Source of the DNA: Byssochlamys sp. IMV 00236
Lineage: Eukaryota > Ascomycota > Eurotiomycetes > Eurotiales > Thermoascaceae
Assembly (NCBI GenBank): GCA_001931875.2
Contig: MSJH02000124.1
Location: 1-17,548, forward strand
Direction of reading: 5' to 3'
Length of the DNA: 17,548 nt
Shown here piece by piece: positions 10,579 to 17,548 of the stretch. Position 1 is the first letter of the stretch; each line of letters opens with the position of its first letter. A program made the position numbers and the translations under genes. A model generated the notes under the pieces. The model worked only from the letters and a program-made list of their open reading frames with translations. It was not told the DNA's origin and made no database searches.

Positions 10579-11181
10579 CTATAGTCCTTTGGGCGTCAAT
10601 GTTAACTTGAGGGTGCTTCCTCGACGACTTGTGATTAAATCCTCCAGTTCTTTCATCTTTCTTTGTTTTTCCAATTCATCTTGAGTCAATTCTTTTTTAC
10701 CAACATTGTATGTCTTTACTTTATGTAAGAGTGGTGTTGATTTACTAATACATGGCTCAATCGACACGACCGATGCAGCTGCTGAAGGACTTCCGCTTTT
10801 CGTACTACTGCGACGTCGATCCCGCAATTTACATTTAAAGGTCGACTTGGGCTTTTTATCATCCTCAATATCACTATAGATTACGGTAGATGAACAAGAG
10901 TGACGACGATTACTGGCAGATGTCTTGGCTTTCACATAACTTTCTTCAGTCACAGGGCGTTCAGGTCTTCTTCTTGAGAGGGGAGAAGGAGGTATAGGCT
11001 GATCATAATTAGAGAACGTGGTTCTGATAGGCGAAACAAGGGAATAGATAGAAGATGAATGCTGAAGTACGGGAGAAGATATTTTTAACTGACCAGCAGT
11101 TTTTCGATTGTAAGTTAATGATTCTTGTTGCTGTGGACGAAACAAGCTTTTTAATTTGGCAGATTTCTTTCTTTCAAGCAT
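10579..11181 (-). CDS. Unknown basic, Ser/Arg-rich protein (200 aa)
   Basis: A single uninterrupted minus-strand frame starting MLERKKSAKLKSLF and ending TLTPKGL. I do not recognise a domain. The composition is rich in Ser, Lys and Arg and is likely disordered up to about residue 160, with short SP/TP motifs. Three RRxS-type sites lie at residues 92-95 (RRHS), 122-126 (RRRSS) and 186-189 (RRGS), the consensus for PKA-like basophilic kinases. Residues 164-184 form a short charged helix (ELTQDELEKQRKMKELEDLI). An acidic patch SDIEDDKK lies near 103-110. The length, intact frame, clean start and convergent poly(A) signal argue for a real gene; the tail from 164 to the end looks the most constrained. 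It could be a signalling or scaffold protein, but that is inference. Confidence 0.7.
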   Translation of the reverse strand: MLERKKSAKLKSLFRPQQQESLTYNRKTAGQLKISSPVLQHSSSIYSLVSPIRTTFSNYDQPIPPSPLSRRRPERPVTEESYVKAKTSASNRRHSCSSTVIYSDIEDDKKPKSTFKCKLRDRRRSSTKSGSPSAAASVVSIEPCISKSTPLLHKVKTYNVGKKELTQDELEKQRKMKELEDLITSRRGSTLKLTLTPKGL

Positions 11182-12196
11182 AAGAAAAGACGCACACACG
11201 CACGATTGTTAATTAAAGGAAAGGAGAAAAAGAGAAGGAAATAAGAATAAAAAGAATATTTTTATGTGGTCTTGAAGAATAGAAGAATAAAAGAGGAGAA
11301 AAGACAGATCACGGGGATTAATGAATGGTGCAGTAAATTTGCCTGGGTCCAACAACAAAATAAGCAATTCCACATGGTGAATAACTCATCATGGTGTCAT
11401 CATGACATTGCCATTGTACAAGACAACATGAATTTTGTAACTCCTCTTTTGCGGATATTTAATTTTATTTTACAGCAGATTTTTTTCAGGCCCGCATGAT
11501 TCAAGAACCCTCTAATGATGAGTGAAAAAATAATGTGTATTCTTGAATTATGATGGTTATAGGAGGGGACAACCTTGAATTCGCCTAAATATATTCTTTA
11601 TAAACTCATTAAAACATAAATTATCTGAATCAAGCAAAGTTACTTTGATAGACTCGATTACTCTACAATGCACAGCCTTTTTTATACTGTGTGCCTGCCC
11701 TGTTTACTTGTTGCAATCATTTTATTTTCAAATTTCTTTTTGTGACAAGCCCTTTATTGCGATACTCTTCATTTTGATTTAATAGCTTTGAGGAGAAAAT
11801 ATGACAAAGGGAGAAGGACGGGTCTTGCTAGAGGGATATTTGCGCCTTCCGTGGCTTAATATTAAAAACAGAAGTTGGTTGTCTTGACTAAAAGGCGTCG
11901 TTTTTTTTTTTTCACATGTGTTAATGTATGATATATTCCTGATAATCAAAGTATGATACTACATTAACACAGCTCGAGTTTATCAATATGCCTGTCCTAA
12001 TTCATATGATACCATCAGTAAATTGAACCTTTGACATGTTAAAGTCCCATTATACCTTCAAAACCCAAAACCTCCCAGGATCAGTCTCCTGAGTAGGTTT
12101 AAACAATAGTAGCTTTGAAATGGATACAAGTGATATGAATCTAGTATTTGTAGTTTATAAAAAGAAGAATATCAACCAATCTTATGAAATACTTCG
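11182..12196. other. Long intergenic region with an inverted repeat
   Basis: A purine-rich leader (11215-11300) lies just upstream of the minus-strand gene ending at 11181. The 77-codon plus-strand frame at 11266-11499 begins inside it and resembles no protein I know. A perfect 12-bp inverted repeat at 11917-11928 and 11960-11971 is the only clear structure. No tRNA or other RNA gene is seen. Confidence 0.45.
11917..11971. repeat. 12-bp perfect inverted repeat
   Basis: TGTGTTAATGTA at 11917-11928 pairs with TACATTAACACA at 11960-11971 around a 31-nt spacer. GTATGATA occurs at the inner edge of the left arm (about 11926-11933) and again at 11951-11958. It follows a run of twelve or so T residues. 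Confidence 0.8.
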
Positions 12197-12202
12197 TTTT
12201 AT
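12197..12202 (-). terminator. Poly(A) signal of the small secreted peptide gene
   Basis: TTTATT on the plus strand reads AATAAA on the minus strand, about 50 nt after the peptide's stop codon (12254-12252). Confidence 0.45.
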
Positions 12203-12251
12203 TTTAAAGATAACAGACTATTCTATTTACAAAAGCCTGTTGTATACCAAA

Positions 12252-12452
12252 TTAGGCTTTACAGCAAAACCAACATGCTTCAAATTTAACTAGCTCCCAC
12301 CCTGGATCGCATTTATGTCGAAAAGTGGCACAAGCATATGAGCAATGGTCGAACGACCTACGAGTGGGCGTATTTGAGTCATGACCTTCGGCGTTAGATA
12401 TGGCCATGGAAAAGCAGAGGGCAAAAAGAACAGTAAAAGAGGAAGCCTTCAT
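12252..12452 (-). CDS. Small secreted cysteine-rich peptide (66 aa)
   Basis: Intact ATG-to-TAA frame without introns. Residues 1-21 form a classical signal peptide (MKASSF, hydrophobic core, cleavage likely after SNA). A short Ser/Thr/Pro-bearing spacer ends in a dibasic RR at 31-32, a possible Kex2 site. The remaining 34 residues hold six cysteines: C37, C41, C48, C60, C63 and C64, spaced C-x3-C-x6-C-x11-C-x2-C-C, with Trp52 and Trp61. An even cysteine number suggests three disulfides. The spacing does not fit the CS-alpha-beta defensin pattern. Two CxxxC pairs (37/41 and 60/64) would suit a helical hairpin. I know no matching family, and activity (antimicrobial, signalling or other) cannot be read from sequence. 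A TATA box 62 nt upstream and a poly(A) signal downstream support a real gene. Confidence 0.7.
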   Translation of the reverse strand: MKASSFTVLFALCFSMAISNAEGHDSNTPTRRSFDHCSYACATFRHKCDPGWELVKFEACWFCCKA

Positions 12453-12513
12453 TTCGAATTAATGTTAAAAGTATTAAATGCTGAATATATATTAGAAGAA
12501 AGCAACCTACTGC

Positions 12514-12520
12514 ATTTATA
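12514..12520 (-). promoter_or_regulatory. TATA box of the secreted peptide gene
   Basis: TATAAAT on the minus strand, ending 61 nt before the peptide's ATG (12452). At the usual 30 nt offset, transcription would begin near 12485 and give a leader of about 30 nt. Confidence 0.5.
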
Positions 12521-13310
12521 TTCGAACGTGAATGCATCACAAAATACTATAAGGCTTAGCATGAAGAGAAAAGAACGGTCAATGAAAGGAGAGTATACCT
12601 GAGGGGTGCATTATGAGCAATACGATGCTTACAAGTAAAGCATTATAAAAGGATTAACATGCCTTTAAGAAAAAGTGCCTCGTTTCCGTATTAAATCTTG
12701 TACTAACTGAAGTGAGCCCCACATTATCTTCTACTCGTTCTTTTGATCCTTCAACTGTTATTCAATGACATACGTTCTTATGCGTCATTTCCAGTAATGG
12801 ACTATGATTACGATGCATACTCTACTTCCCTCCTAGCCAATAACAAAAAGCACTCATCCTTAACCTTCAGTGCCTTTTCTTTGTTTTCATTCCTGTCATG
12901 TGAGCGGAGATCGTCGAATACATTACTTGCAGGAAACATGAAGCACTTTGATTATCATTAATTTCATAAAGACATTCTAACAGAAGAAAATAACACTCCC
13001 TGTTTTCCTTGTTCTTCCTATCTTGTTTTTTATTTCGCCCTTATTTTTTCATTATTCCAACAACGCCCTTATTTTCATTACTTTTATTATCTTTATTTTG
13101 CATGAAAAAGTAAGCAACTCCTGACTCTATTGTAGTTGATGCGACACCTTTATTGTAAAGGAGAATAGTAGTCATTGTGTATTCGAAGATAATAAAATAT
13201 TACACCATTTATAAAGCCCTTCTAGTTGAATCAAAGCAAAAATACTAAAAATGAACGTATCGCGCTTTTTCTCAGCTCTAGGTCGTATAATACAAAGTAC
13301 ATTCCTTATT
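12521..13310. other. Intergenic, no recognised gene
   Basis: A 54-codon frame opens at about 12797 (MDYDYDAYSTSLL, ending KHFDYH) but has no known motif and I do not call it. A diverged direct repeat built on CGCCCTTATTTT and TCATTA lies at 13036-13054 and 13064-13080. The stretch 13000-13100 is strongly pyrimidine-rich on the plus strand. Confidence 0.4.
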
Positions 13311-13373
13311 AAATAGCCATGAAAGCAGTATTCATGGCTTATTTCAAATTGTTCCTTGGCTTTTTGAACAATT
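13311..13373. repeat. Two adjacent hairpins
   Basis: Hairpin 1: AAATAGCCATGAA (13311-13323), a 7-nt loop, then TTCATGGCTTATTT (13331-13344), which gives 13 base pairs with one bulged T. Hairpin 2 starts 2 nt later: AATTGTTC (13347-13354), an 11-nt loop, then GAACAATT (13366-13373). They lie about 110 bp left of the first DIRS-like remnant. Confidence 0.8.
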
Positions 13374-13534
13374 GGGATTTGCTCTCTGCTCGAGCATATG
13401 GGCAAATTCACCATCAGCCCCTTTCTTGTTCTTCATTGAATTGCAGATTTTTAGTTATGGTAACAAGGCAGTCGATCAACTCTTGAATCCAATCATCATC
13501 GTAAGACCCCTCTACACAAAATCAAAGCGTCTTA

Positions 13535-14255
13535 TTGCAAATGTTTGCCGCAAGATAAAAGGACAAAGTACGTCCTATTCTGAACTGTCAAAGGATAAAT
13601 CAATTTATACAGTGTCAACATTTCAAGCTGAAAGGTGTGTCTATCTTGCGATATTTGATAGAAGCAGAAGACTAAATGTGCAAGATCGGCCTAAAGGACG
13701 CGTACACGGTGGTTTTTATCCATTCAGAACCACGTTAATGTTTATCTTTCCTTCACCATGGCACGGTTTACTAATACAAGCCCCTATCGTTTGGCATGAG
13801 TGTTGCGCCAAAATTTTCTGCAAACTCATGAGATTTGTGAAGGAACCATTAAGGATGCAAGGAATCGAACAGTATACTATTTGGACGATATTTGTCTCTT
13901 GTCAAAGATGCAAGAAGAAATGTACAAGAATGTTCAGGCAACGTTAGCTCATCTGAACAAGCTGGAATTTATCATCAATTATTCCAAAAGCAAGTTGATA
14001 CAGGAGAAGGTGCAAGATTTCTCAGATTTCCAGCTCAACACGAAGACAATGACTATCTCGGTTCCTACTACAAAGATGGAGAAGCTAACAAGCCGGGCCA
14101 AACAATTGTTGAAGTCATCAATGGAGAAGTCATGCCGTTGGTTAGCAAGTTTAATTGGGAAAATTACTGCAATGATACCAGTGATGGGAGATGCGCTCCT
14201 CCATGTATGCTTTCTTCAAAGGGGCCTAGCCAGGAGTCTACACCAACAACGATAG
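13535..14255 (+). pseudogene. DIRS-type reverse transcriptase, frameshifted
   Basis: Pieces in different frames line up with a DIRS reverse transcriptase. KVRPILNCQRINQFIQCQHF begins at 13565. The motif A block GLKDAYTVV has its Asp codon at 13697-13699. Motif B is PLSFGMSVAP from 13781. Motif C is YYLDDICLLS, with the two Asp codons at 13884-13889. The stretch QLNTKTMTISVPTTKMEKLT and the thumb-like helix follow, ending at the ALLHVCFLQRGLARSL block near 14250. Stops lie at 13673-13675 and after EPR, and there are frame changes near 13735 and 13800. All catalytic aspartates are still spelled out, so decay has come from indels and nonsense changes rather than loss of the active site. Confidence 0.85.
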
Positions 14256-14394
14256 AACTGGGAAGCTCCATGTCACCTGCCTTCAGATTAGCAGCAGGAG
14301 CTAGAATGGTAGCTGACGATGAGTTCAAAACGAAATTGGGGCTGCTCATATGCACAGACAGCAGCAAACTGAAAGAATTGCTAAAGCCAAACTT

Positions 14395-14490
14395 CACTAT
14401 TACGTGGATGCTTTCAACTCAGGTTGGGGAATAAGTTCGGAATTAATGAACCCACGGCTTTTGTTTGCAGTAAATGCGCTCGAGCAGCAG
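14395..14490 (+). pseudogene. RNase H fragment of the DIRS-like element
   Basis: HYYVDAFNSGWGISSELMNP is the first strand of the RNase H-like domain, with its first catalytic Asp at 14407-14409. The frame ends at TAA 14491-14493. The remaining RNase H residues, which should follow for well over 100 codons, are absent. Confidence 0.75.
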
Positions 14491-14519
14491 TAACCGAGAA
14501 AGGGATTGCTTCTGAACCC

Positions 14520-14696
14520 GCCTTGGAAGTTAACCCCCAAGGTAATTCACAAATTGAAGATGAACCAAATAAGATCGGCGGTTCTTGTCACACCACGATG
14601 GTCAACACAAACAGAGCGGCCGATGATCCTACCACTGACCAAGAGGAATCCAATAATGTTACCGAAGCTACAACATGGCTCGACATCACTGATCGC
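14520..14696 (+). pseudogene. Linker block between RNase H and recombinase, eroded
   Basis: One frame reads PPWKLTPKVIHKLKMNQIRS, then AVLVTPRWSTQT, PMILPLTKRNPI and LPKL, which I recall as the conserved segment that closes the RT/RNase H polyprotein in fungal DIRS elements (usual core LNPPW, VLVTPxWxTQTWWP). It ends at the stop after GSTSLIA (14700). It follows the RNase H scrap almost directly, which marks a deletion. Confidence 0.65.
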
Positions 14697-15125
14697 ATGA
14701 AGGTTATCGATTACTGCCGAAAGAAGAAGAGGTTGTCACCTGAAGTGGTAAACGTTTTAAGACAAAGGAGCCGTTTGTCTTCGCAGCGAGCTTATAATGA
14801 ATGTTGGAAGAATTGGGTAAAATGGCGCTACACCCAGGATATTGACCCTTTGACAGCAAATACTCAAGACAGCGTGCGCTATCTCACTTCCTTACAACGC
14901 TTCTCCCGTTCTCATTTGAACGGGATACATTCTGGTTTAGCTTCTGTTTACAACTTGATTCACCCTGACAAAGGGGGTTTAGCAAACGATCCTTTTATCC
15001 AAGACTTTTTTAAATCTCTGAAGAGCATGATATTGGGAATACCTCGTAAGCATTGCAAAGTCTGGGACTCAGCCGTATGGTAGTTACGTTTATACAAGAA
15101 AACTGGAAAAGAATGTATATTTATC
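14672..15125 (+). repeat. Left arm of a 454-bp perfect inverted repeat
   Basis: Every base of this stretch matches the reverse complement of 17095-17548 by direct reading. Identity stops at 15125/17095: the next bases differ (G at 15126 against A on the minus strand at 17094). The left limit is set only by the end of the window, so the true repeat may be longer. Confidence 0.93.
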
Positions 15126-15768
15126 GTTGGATACTCTCCAAAAGCAAACAATTATCTCGTTGTGTCTTGGCACCATGTGGAGACCTCGCTTGGATTTAAG
15201 GAAGCTTCAGTAGCGCGACATTGACTTTATGCGTCAGGACGACACAAACAGGTCCTTTTGTTGAGAACACCCAAAGAAAGGCCAGACAAACAATCCAAAC
15301 TGGGATGTTTTGATGACCGACAGCTTTGCCCTGTATGCACGCTATAGGGTTTCTGTGAGAAGACACAACAACTTTGAGAGAGTTTTCCAAGGTCATACTC
15401 TCTTTCCAAAGTATATTCAGTGCGAAGAGAAGAACCCAAAATCTTCTTCACCATTGGCTATGGTCAATTGGTTAAAGAAGCTATAGCTCTTGCGGGTATA
15501 GATACAACGCAATTTAAAGCCCATTCAACAAGACCTGCTACAAGTATCAAGACTTATATGACGGGAATTGGCGTTCAAAAACTAAAACAACACGACAACC
15601 GGAGTCTTCGCACAGACAAGTCTGAAAGGTATTATCTTCGTCCTCCACAGCAACACCAAGAAGGCAAAGCAGTTGCTTCAGCTGTACTCACTCCTTCCAA
15701 TGAACTTACGCAAAAAACTACCACATCCGAAGACAAGGCAAAGGATGCGGTAAGGCCCCGCCCTTAGT
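14697..15768 (+). pseudogene. DIRS tyrosine recombinase, frameshifted
   Basis: The N-terminal, SAM-like DNA-binding part is open from ATG 14697 to TAG 15081-15083 (128 codons: KVIDYCRKKKRLSPEVV... to KVWDSAVW). The expected frame resumes two bases over (MVVTFIQENWK), shifts again at 15107-15112, and reads LDTLQKQTIISLCLGTMWRP with the first catalytic Arg in MWRPR (15175-15189). A TAG at 15211-15213 sits where RDIDF should be preceded by Trp. A CPVC motif follows near 15330. The last frame (15420-15767) keeps KAHSTR, the H-x-x-R motif, and ERYYLRPPQQ, with the catalytic Tyr. All three catalytic landmarks survive but not in one frame. The recombinase of intact elements inserts circular cDNA without target duplication. 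Confidence 0.88.
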
Positions 15769-17094
15769 ATAGTGATTTCCACGCCCAAACAATCACACCC
15801 CCAAAAAAAAATAGCAATGCGACATAGAAAGGAATAATGATATAGACAATACATTACTGAAAATAAAGCATGGTTTGAAAAGCCTATTACCACATCCTTT
15901 ATCTCGTCCGAATTTAGACGATCTTTATTATTTTTTAGAATGGTATTGAAGCATCACAATAGAGCTATTTATATGATTTAATAAGCATAGTTAGAAGGAG
16001 GAATTTACCTATGGATACACATAATATACTTTCTTTGTAATTCATGCTCTCATTGAGCAGTACCATATTAAAAACCAGATCATCAACCAAATTTAGCAGG
16101 CATTATACTTAGCATTGTTTACAGCAAGTCTACCAGCTTGAAGCTACTGGTTTTGTACTATCTCCCAAGAAGCACAGAATGTAGCGAAAAGAATACTTTT
16201 TAAAGCCAAATTTCTCCTGCAAGGCTAGTTCTTATGCCTAAAAAAGAACATGCACTGGTAGATGCAACGTCTCTCATAGGTATATTCTAGGTCACAAAAC
16301 GTGCACATCAGGATGGCATTGAAACATCGCAATAGAACTATTGTATCCAATGTCATCATTGCTTTTTACAAAGAGCTGCTTTTTTAAAAGATGTACACTA
16401 CCCGCAAGAGAAAATACACAACAAAATAGGCTAATGCCACAGACGCTTCTTCTAGGCACTGTATGTAAGGCAGTGGAATATTTTTTCATGTGAAGCGCGA
16501 ATTTATCATAGTCATAAGTGAGCTAAGTGATCTTTGTTAACCTCTTATCTCTTTCTTCTTGAAAAGAAACAGACCAAGTTGGTGACAAAAGAAAAAAACT
16601 GAAATTTGTTATCAGTACATTTCTGTCGTTGACTGAAGCCTTAGCAACAGATACTAAAGATGAAAGCGATACGGAAGATAATTAAATTTACAACATCATG
16701 CAAATATTAAAGATAAAACTCTCTCATTAAGCATTATAATTATAATTGTGTTCATTTTTACTTATAATAAAATGTAACAGGTCCATTCTGTATTTAAGGA
16801 AGTTAAACCATTCTAAAGTATGTGTTGGTATTAGGAAAATGTAATGTAAATACGAATTTATGATGTGTTGAACACATTACATGAGTAAGCTATCTTATTA
16901 CTATTACTCTTTTTATTATTCGAACTTGCATTACAAAAGTAGACAATAAAATAACAATGTTAATCTTCATCTCCTTGAGTGAAGCAGGAAAATAAAGTAG
17001 AAGCAGAAAGGGACAAGGAGAGTGGAAACAACCAAGGTCACTTATTCATGTAATGTGAAGCAGGACGATGGCCATCTTTTGTAATATGTCTAGT
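15769..17094. other. Spacer between the inverted arms, mostly unrecognised
   Basis: No gene could be identified in these 1.3 kb. A diverged 29-bp direct repeat lies near 15941 and 16314. A frame at 16569-16685 ends in an acidic tail (TKDESDTEDN) and looks like a lone last exon. A 9-bp inverted repeat ATGTAATGT/ACATTACAT lies at 16839-16847 and 16874-16882, with TGTGTTGAACACA nested in it. The rest is AT-rich and low in information. Confidence 0.45.
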
Positions 17095-17548
17095 GATAAA
17101 TATACATTCTTTTCCAGTTTTCTTGTATAAACGTAACTACCATACGGCTGAGTCCCAGACTTTGCAATGCTTACGAGGTATTCCCAATATCATGCTCTTC
17201 AGAGATTTAAAAAAGTCTTGGATAAAAGGATCGTTTGCTAAACCCCCTTTGTCAGGGTGAATCAAGTTGTAAACAGAAGCTAAACCAGAATGTATCCCGT
17301 TCAAATGAGAACGGGAGAAGCGTTGTAAGGAAGTGAGATAGCGCACGCTGTCTTGAGTATTTGCTGTCAAAGGGTCAATATCCTGGGTGTAGCGCCATTT
17401 TACCCAATTCTTCCAACATTCATTATAAGCTCGCTGCGAAGACAAACGGCTCCTTTGTCTTAAAACGTTTACCACTTCAGGTGACAACCTCTTCTTCTTT
17501 CGGCAGTAATCGATAACCTTCATGCGATCAGTGATGTCGAGCCATGTT
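17095..17548 (-). repeat. Right arm of the inverted repeat: second copy of the recombinase fragment
   Basis: The minus strand repeats 14672-15125 exactly, including the 128-codon N-terminal recombinase frame (17523-17137), its premature TAG and the shifted bases after it. The copy breaks off at 17095, before the catalytic domain, where unrelated DNA begins; its other end lies beyond the window. It codes no complete protein. Confidence 0.93.

Larger units (their letters stand above)
13480..15768 (+). mobile_element. Degenerate DIRS-like tyrosine-recombinase retrotransposon
   Basis: In order along the plus strand lie a reverse transcriptase, an RNase H scrap, a linker block and a tyrosine recombinase, the layout of DIRS-order elements, which use a recombinase instead of an integrase. 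The coding is broken by many stops and frame changes, and a stretch between about 14490 and 14520 is missing. No terminal or internal complementary repeats of the DIRS type were found, so the limits are those of recognisable protein homology; the 5' ORF (gag-like) was not identified. The element cannot make its own proteins. Confidence 0.85.

Noticed and set aside
11266..11499. 77-codon plus-strand frame
   Set aside because: It starts in the purine-rich leader opposite another gene and has low-information sequence.
12797..12961. 54-codon plus-strand frame starting MDYDYDAY
   Set aside because: No family resemblance, no clear promoter, and no splice partner was found; too weak to call.
13372..13947. 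191-codon plus-strand frame over the reverse transcriptase
   Set aside because: It crosses several true frames of the decayed reverse transcriptase; only short pieces match the family, so it is not a gene.
13892..14434. 180-codon plus-strand frame
   Set aside because: Its residues are a shadow frame of the reverse transcriptase; YLDD and the following blocks are read in the neighbouring frame.
15170..15360. RIP-like C-to-T mutation of the recombinase
   Set aside because: One stop fits a G-to-A change, but the damage is dominated by indels, and the perfect arms show no transition mutations between duplicates.
15126..15768. Active recombinase
   Set aside because: Although MWRPR, HSTR and the ERYY tyrosine are present, stops and frame changes separate them.
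16292..16489. 65-codon minus-strand frame with a hydrophobic start
   Set aside because: It looks a little like a signal peptide, but half of it lies in the 29-bp worn direct repeat, the rest has no motif, and there is no promoter or poly(A) context.
14672..17548. The inverted arms as the element's own terminal repeats
   Set aside because: The arm lies inside recombinase coding sequence, and the right copy stops in mid-gene; DIRS terminal repeats lie outside the ORFs.
1..17548. tRNA, rRNA or CRISPR features
   Set aside because: By eye I found no tRNA B-box with a matching acceptor stem, no rRNA-like sequence and no regularly spaced repeats; a covariance-model scan would be needed to be sure.

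Overview
The window looks like nuclear DNA of an early-diverging fungus, most likely Mucoromycota and probably Mucorales. It is AT-rich, its protein genes are cut by many introns of about 44-85 nt with GTAAGT-type donors and TAG/CAG acceptors, and it carries fungal vezatin-like, SURF1/Shy1, Nop6, Yea4 and Guf1 homologues. It also holds the wreck of a DIRS-like tyrosine-recombinase retrotransposon. The lineage is inferred from gene content and style; no marker gene fixes it. All exon structures below were rebuilt by hand from splice signals, phase agreement and recalled family conservation, not from transcripts.

Layout. 1-856: non-coding, with poly-T runs and one hairpin. 857-2808 (+): vezatin-like membrane protein, 5 exons. 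2825-3817 (-): SURF1/Shy1 cytochrome-oxidase assembly factor, 3 exons, tail-to-tail with the vezatin-like gene across only 16 nt. 3955-4703 (+): Nop6-like nucleolar RRM protein, 3 exons, sharing a 137-bp divergent promoter with SURF1. About 5030-5345 (-): decayed Tc1/mariner-type DDE transposase. 6039-7416 (+): Yea4/SLC35B4-type nucleotide-sugar transporter, 6 exons including a 17-nt microexon. 7685-10377 (+): mitochondrial GTPase GUF1 (LepA/EF4), 15 exons. 10579-11181 (-): 200-aa basic, serine-rich protein of unknown function. 12252-12452 (-): 66-aa secreted six-cysteine peptide. 13311-13373: two back-to-back hairpins. About 13480-15768 (+): degenerate DIRS-like element (reverse transcriptase, RNase H scrap, tyrosine recombinase) with frameshifts, stops and an internal deletion. 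15769-17094: mostly unrecognised. 17095-17548 (-): a base-perfect inverted copy of 14672-15125, cut by the window end.

The left 10.4 kb is a compact housekeeping block. SURF1 and GUF1 both act in mitochondria (complex IV assembly and mitochondrial translation), Nop6 in ribosome biogenesis, and the transporter in the secretory pathway; no shared pathway is evident. The right 6 kb is accessory: a small secreted peptide, hairpins and transposon debris. The feature most worth following is the perfect inverted duplication of a broken recombinase fragment. If transcribed across, it would form a long double-stranded RNA, and Mucorales are known to have a working RNAi pathway.
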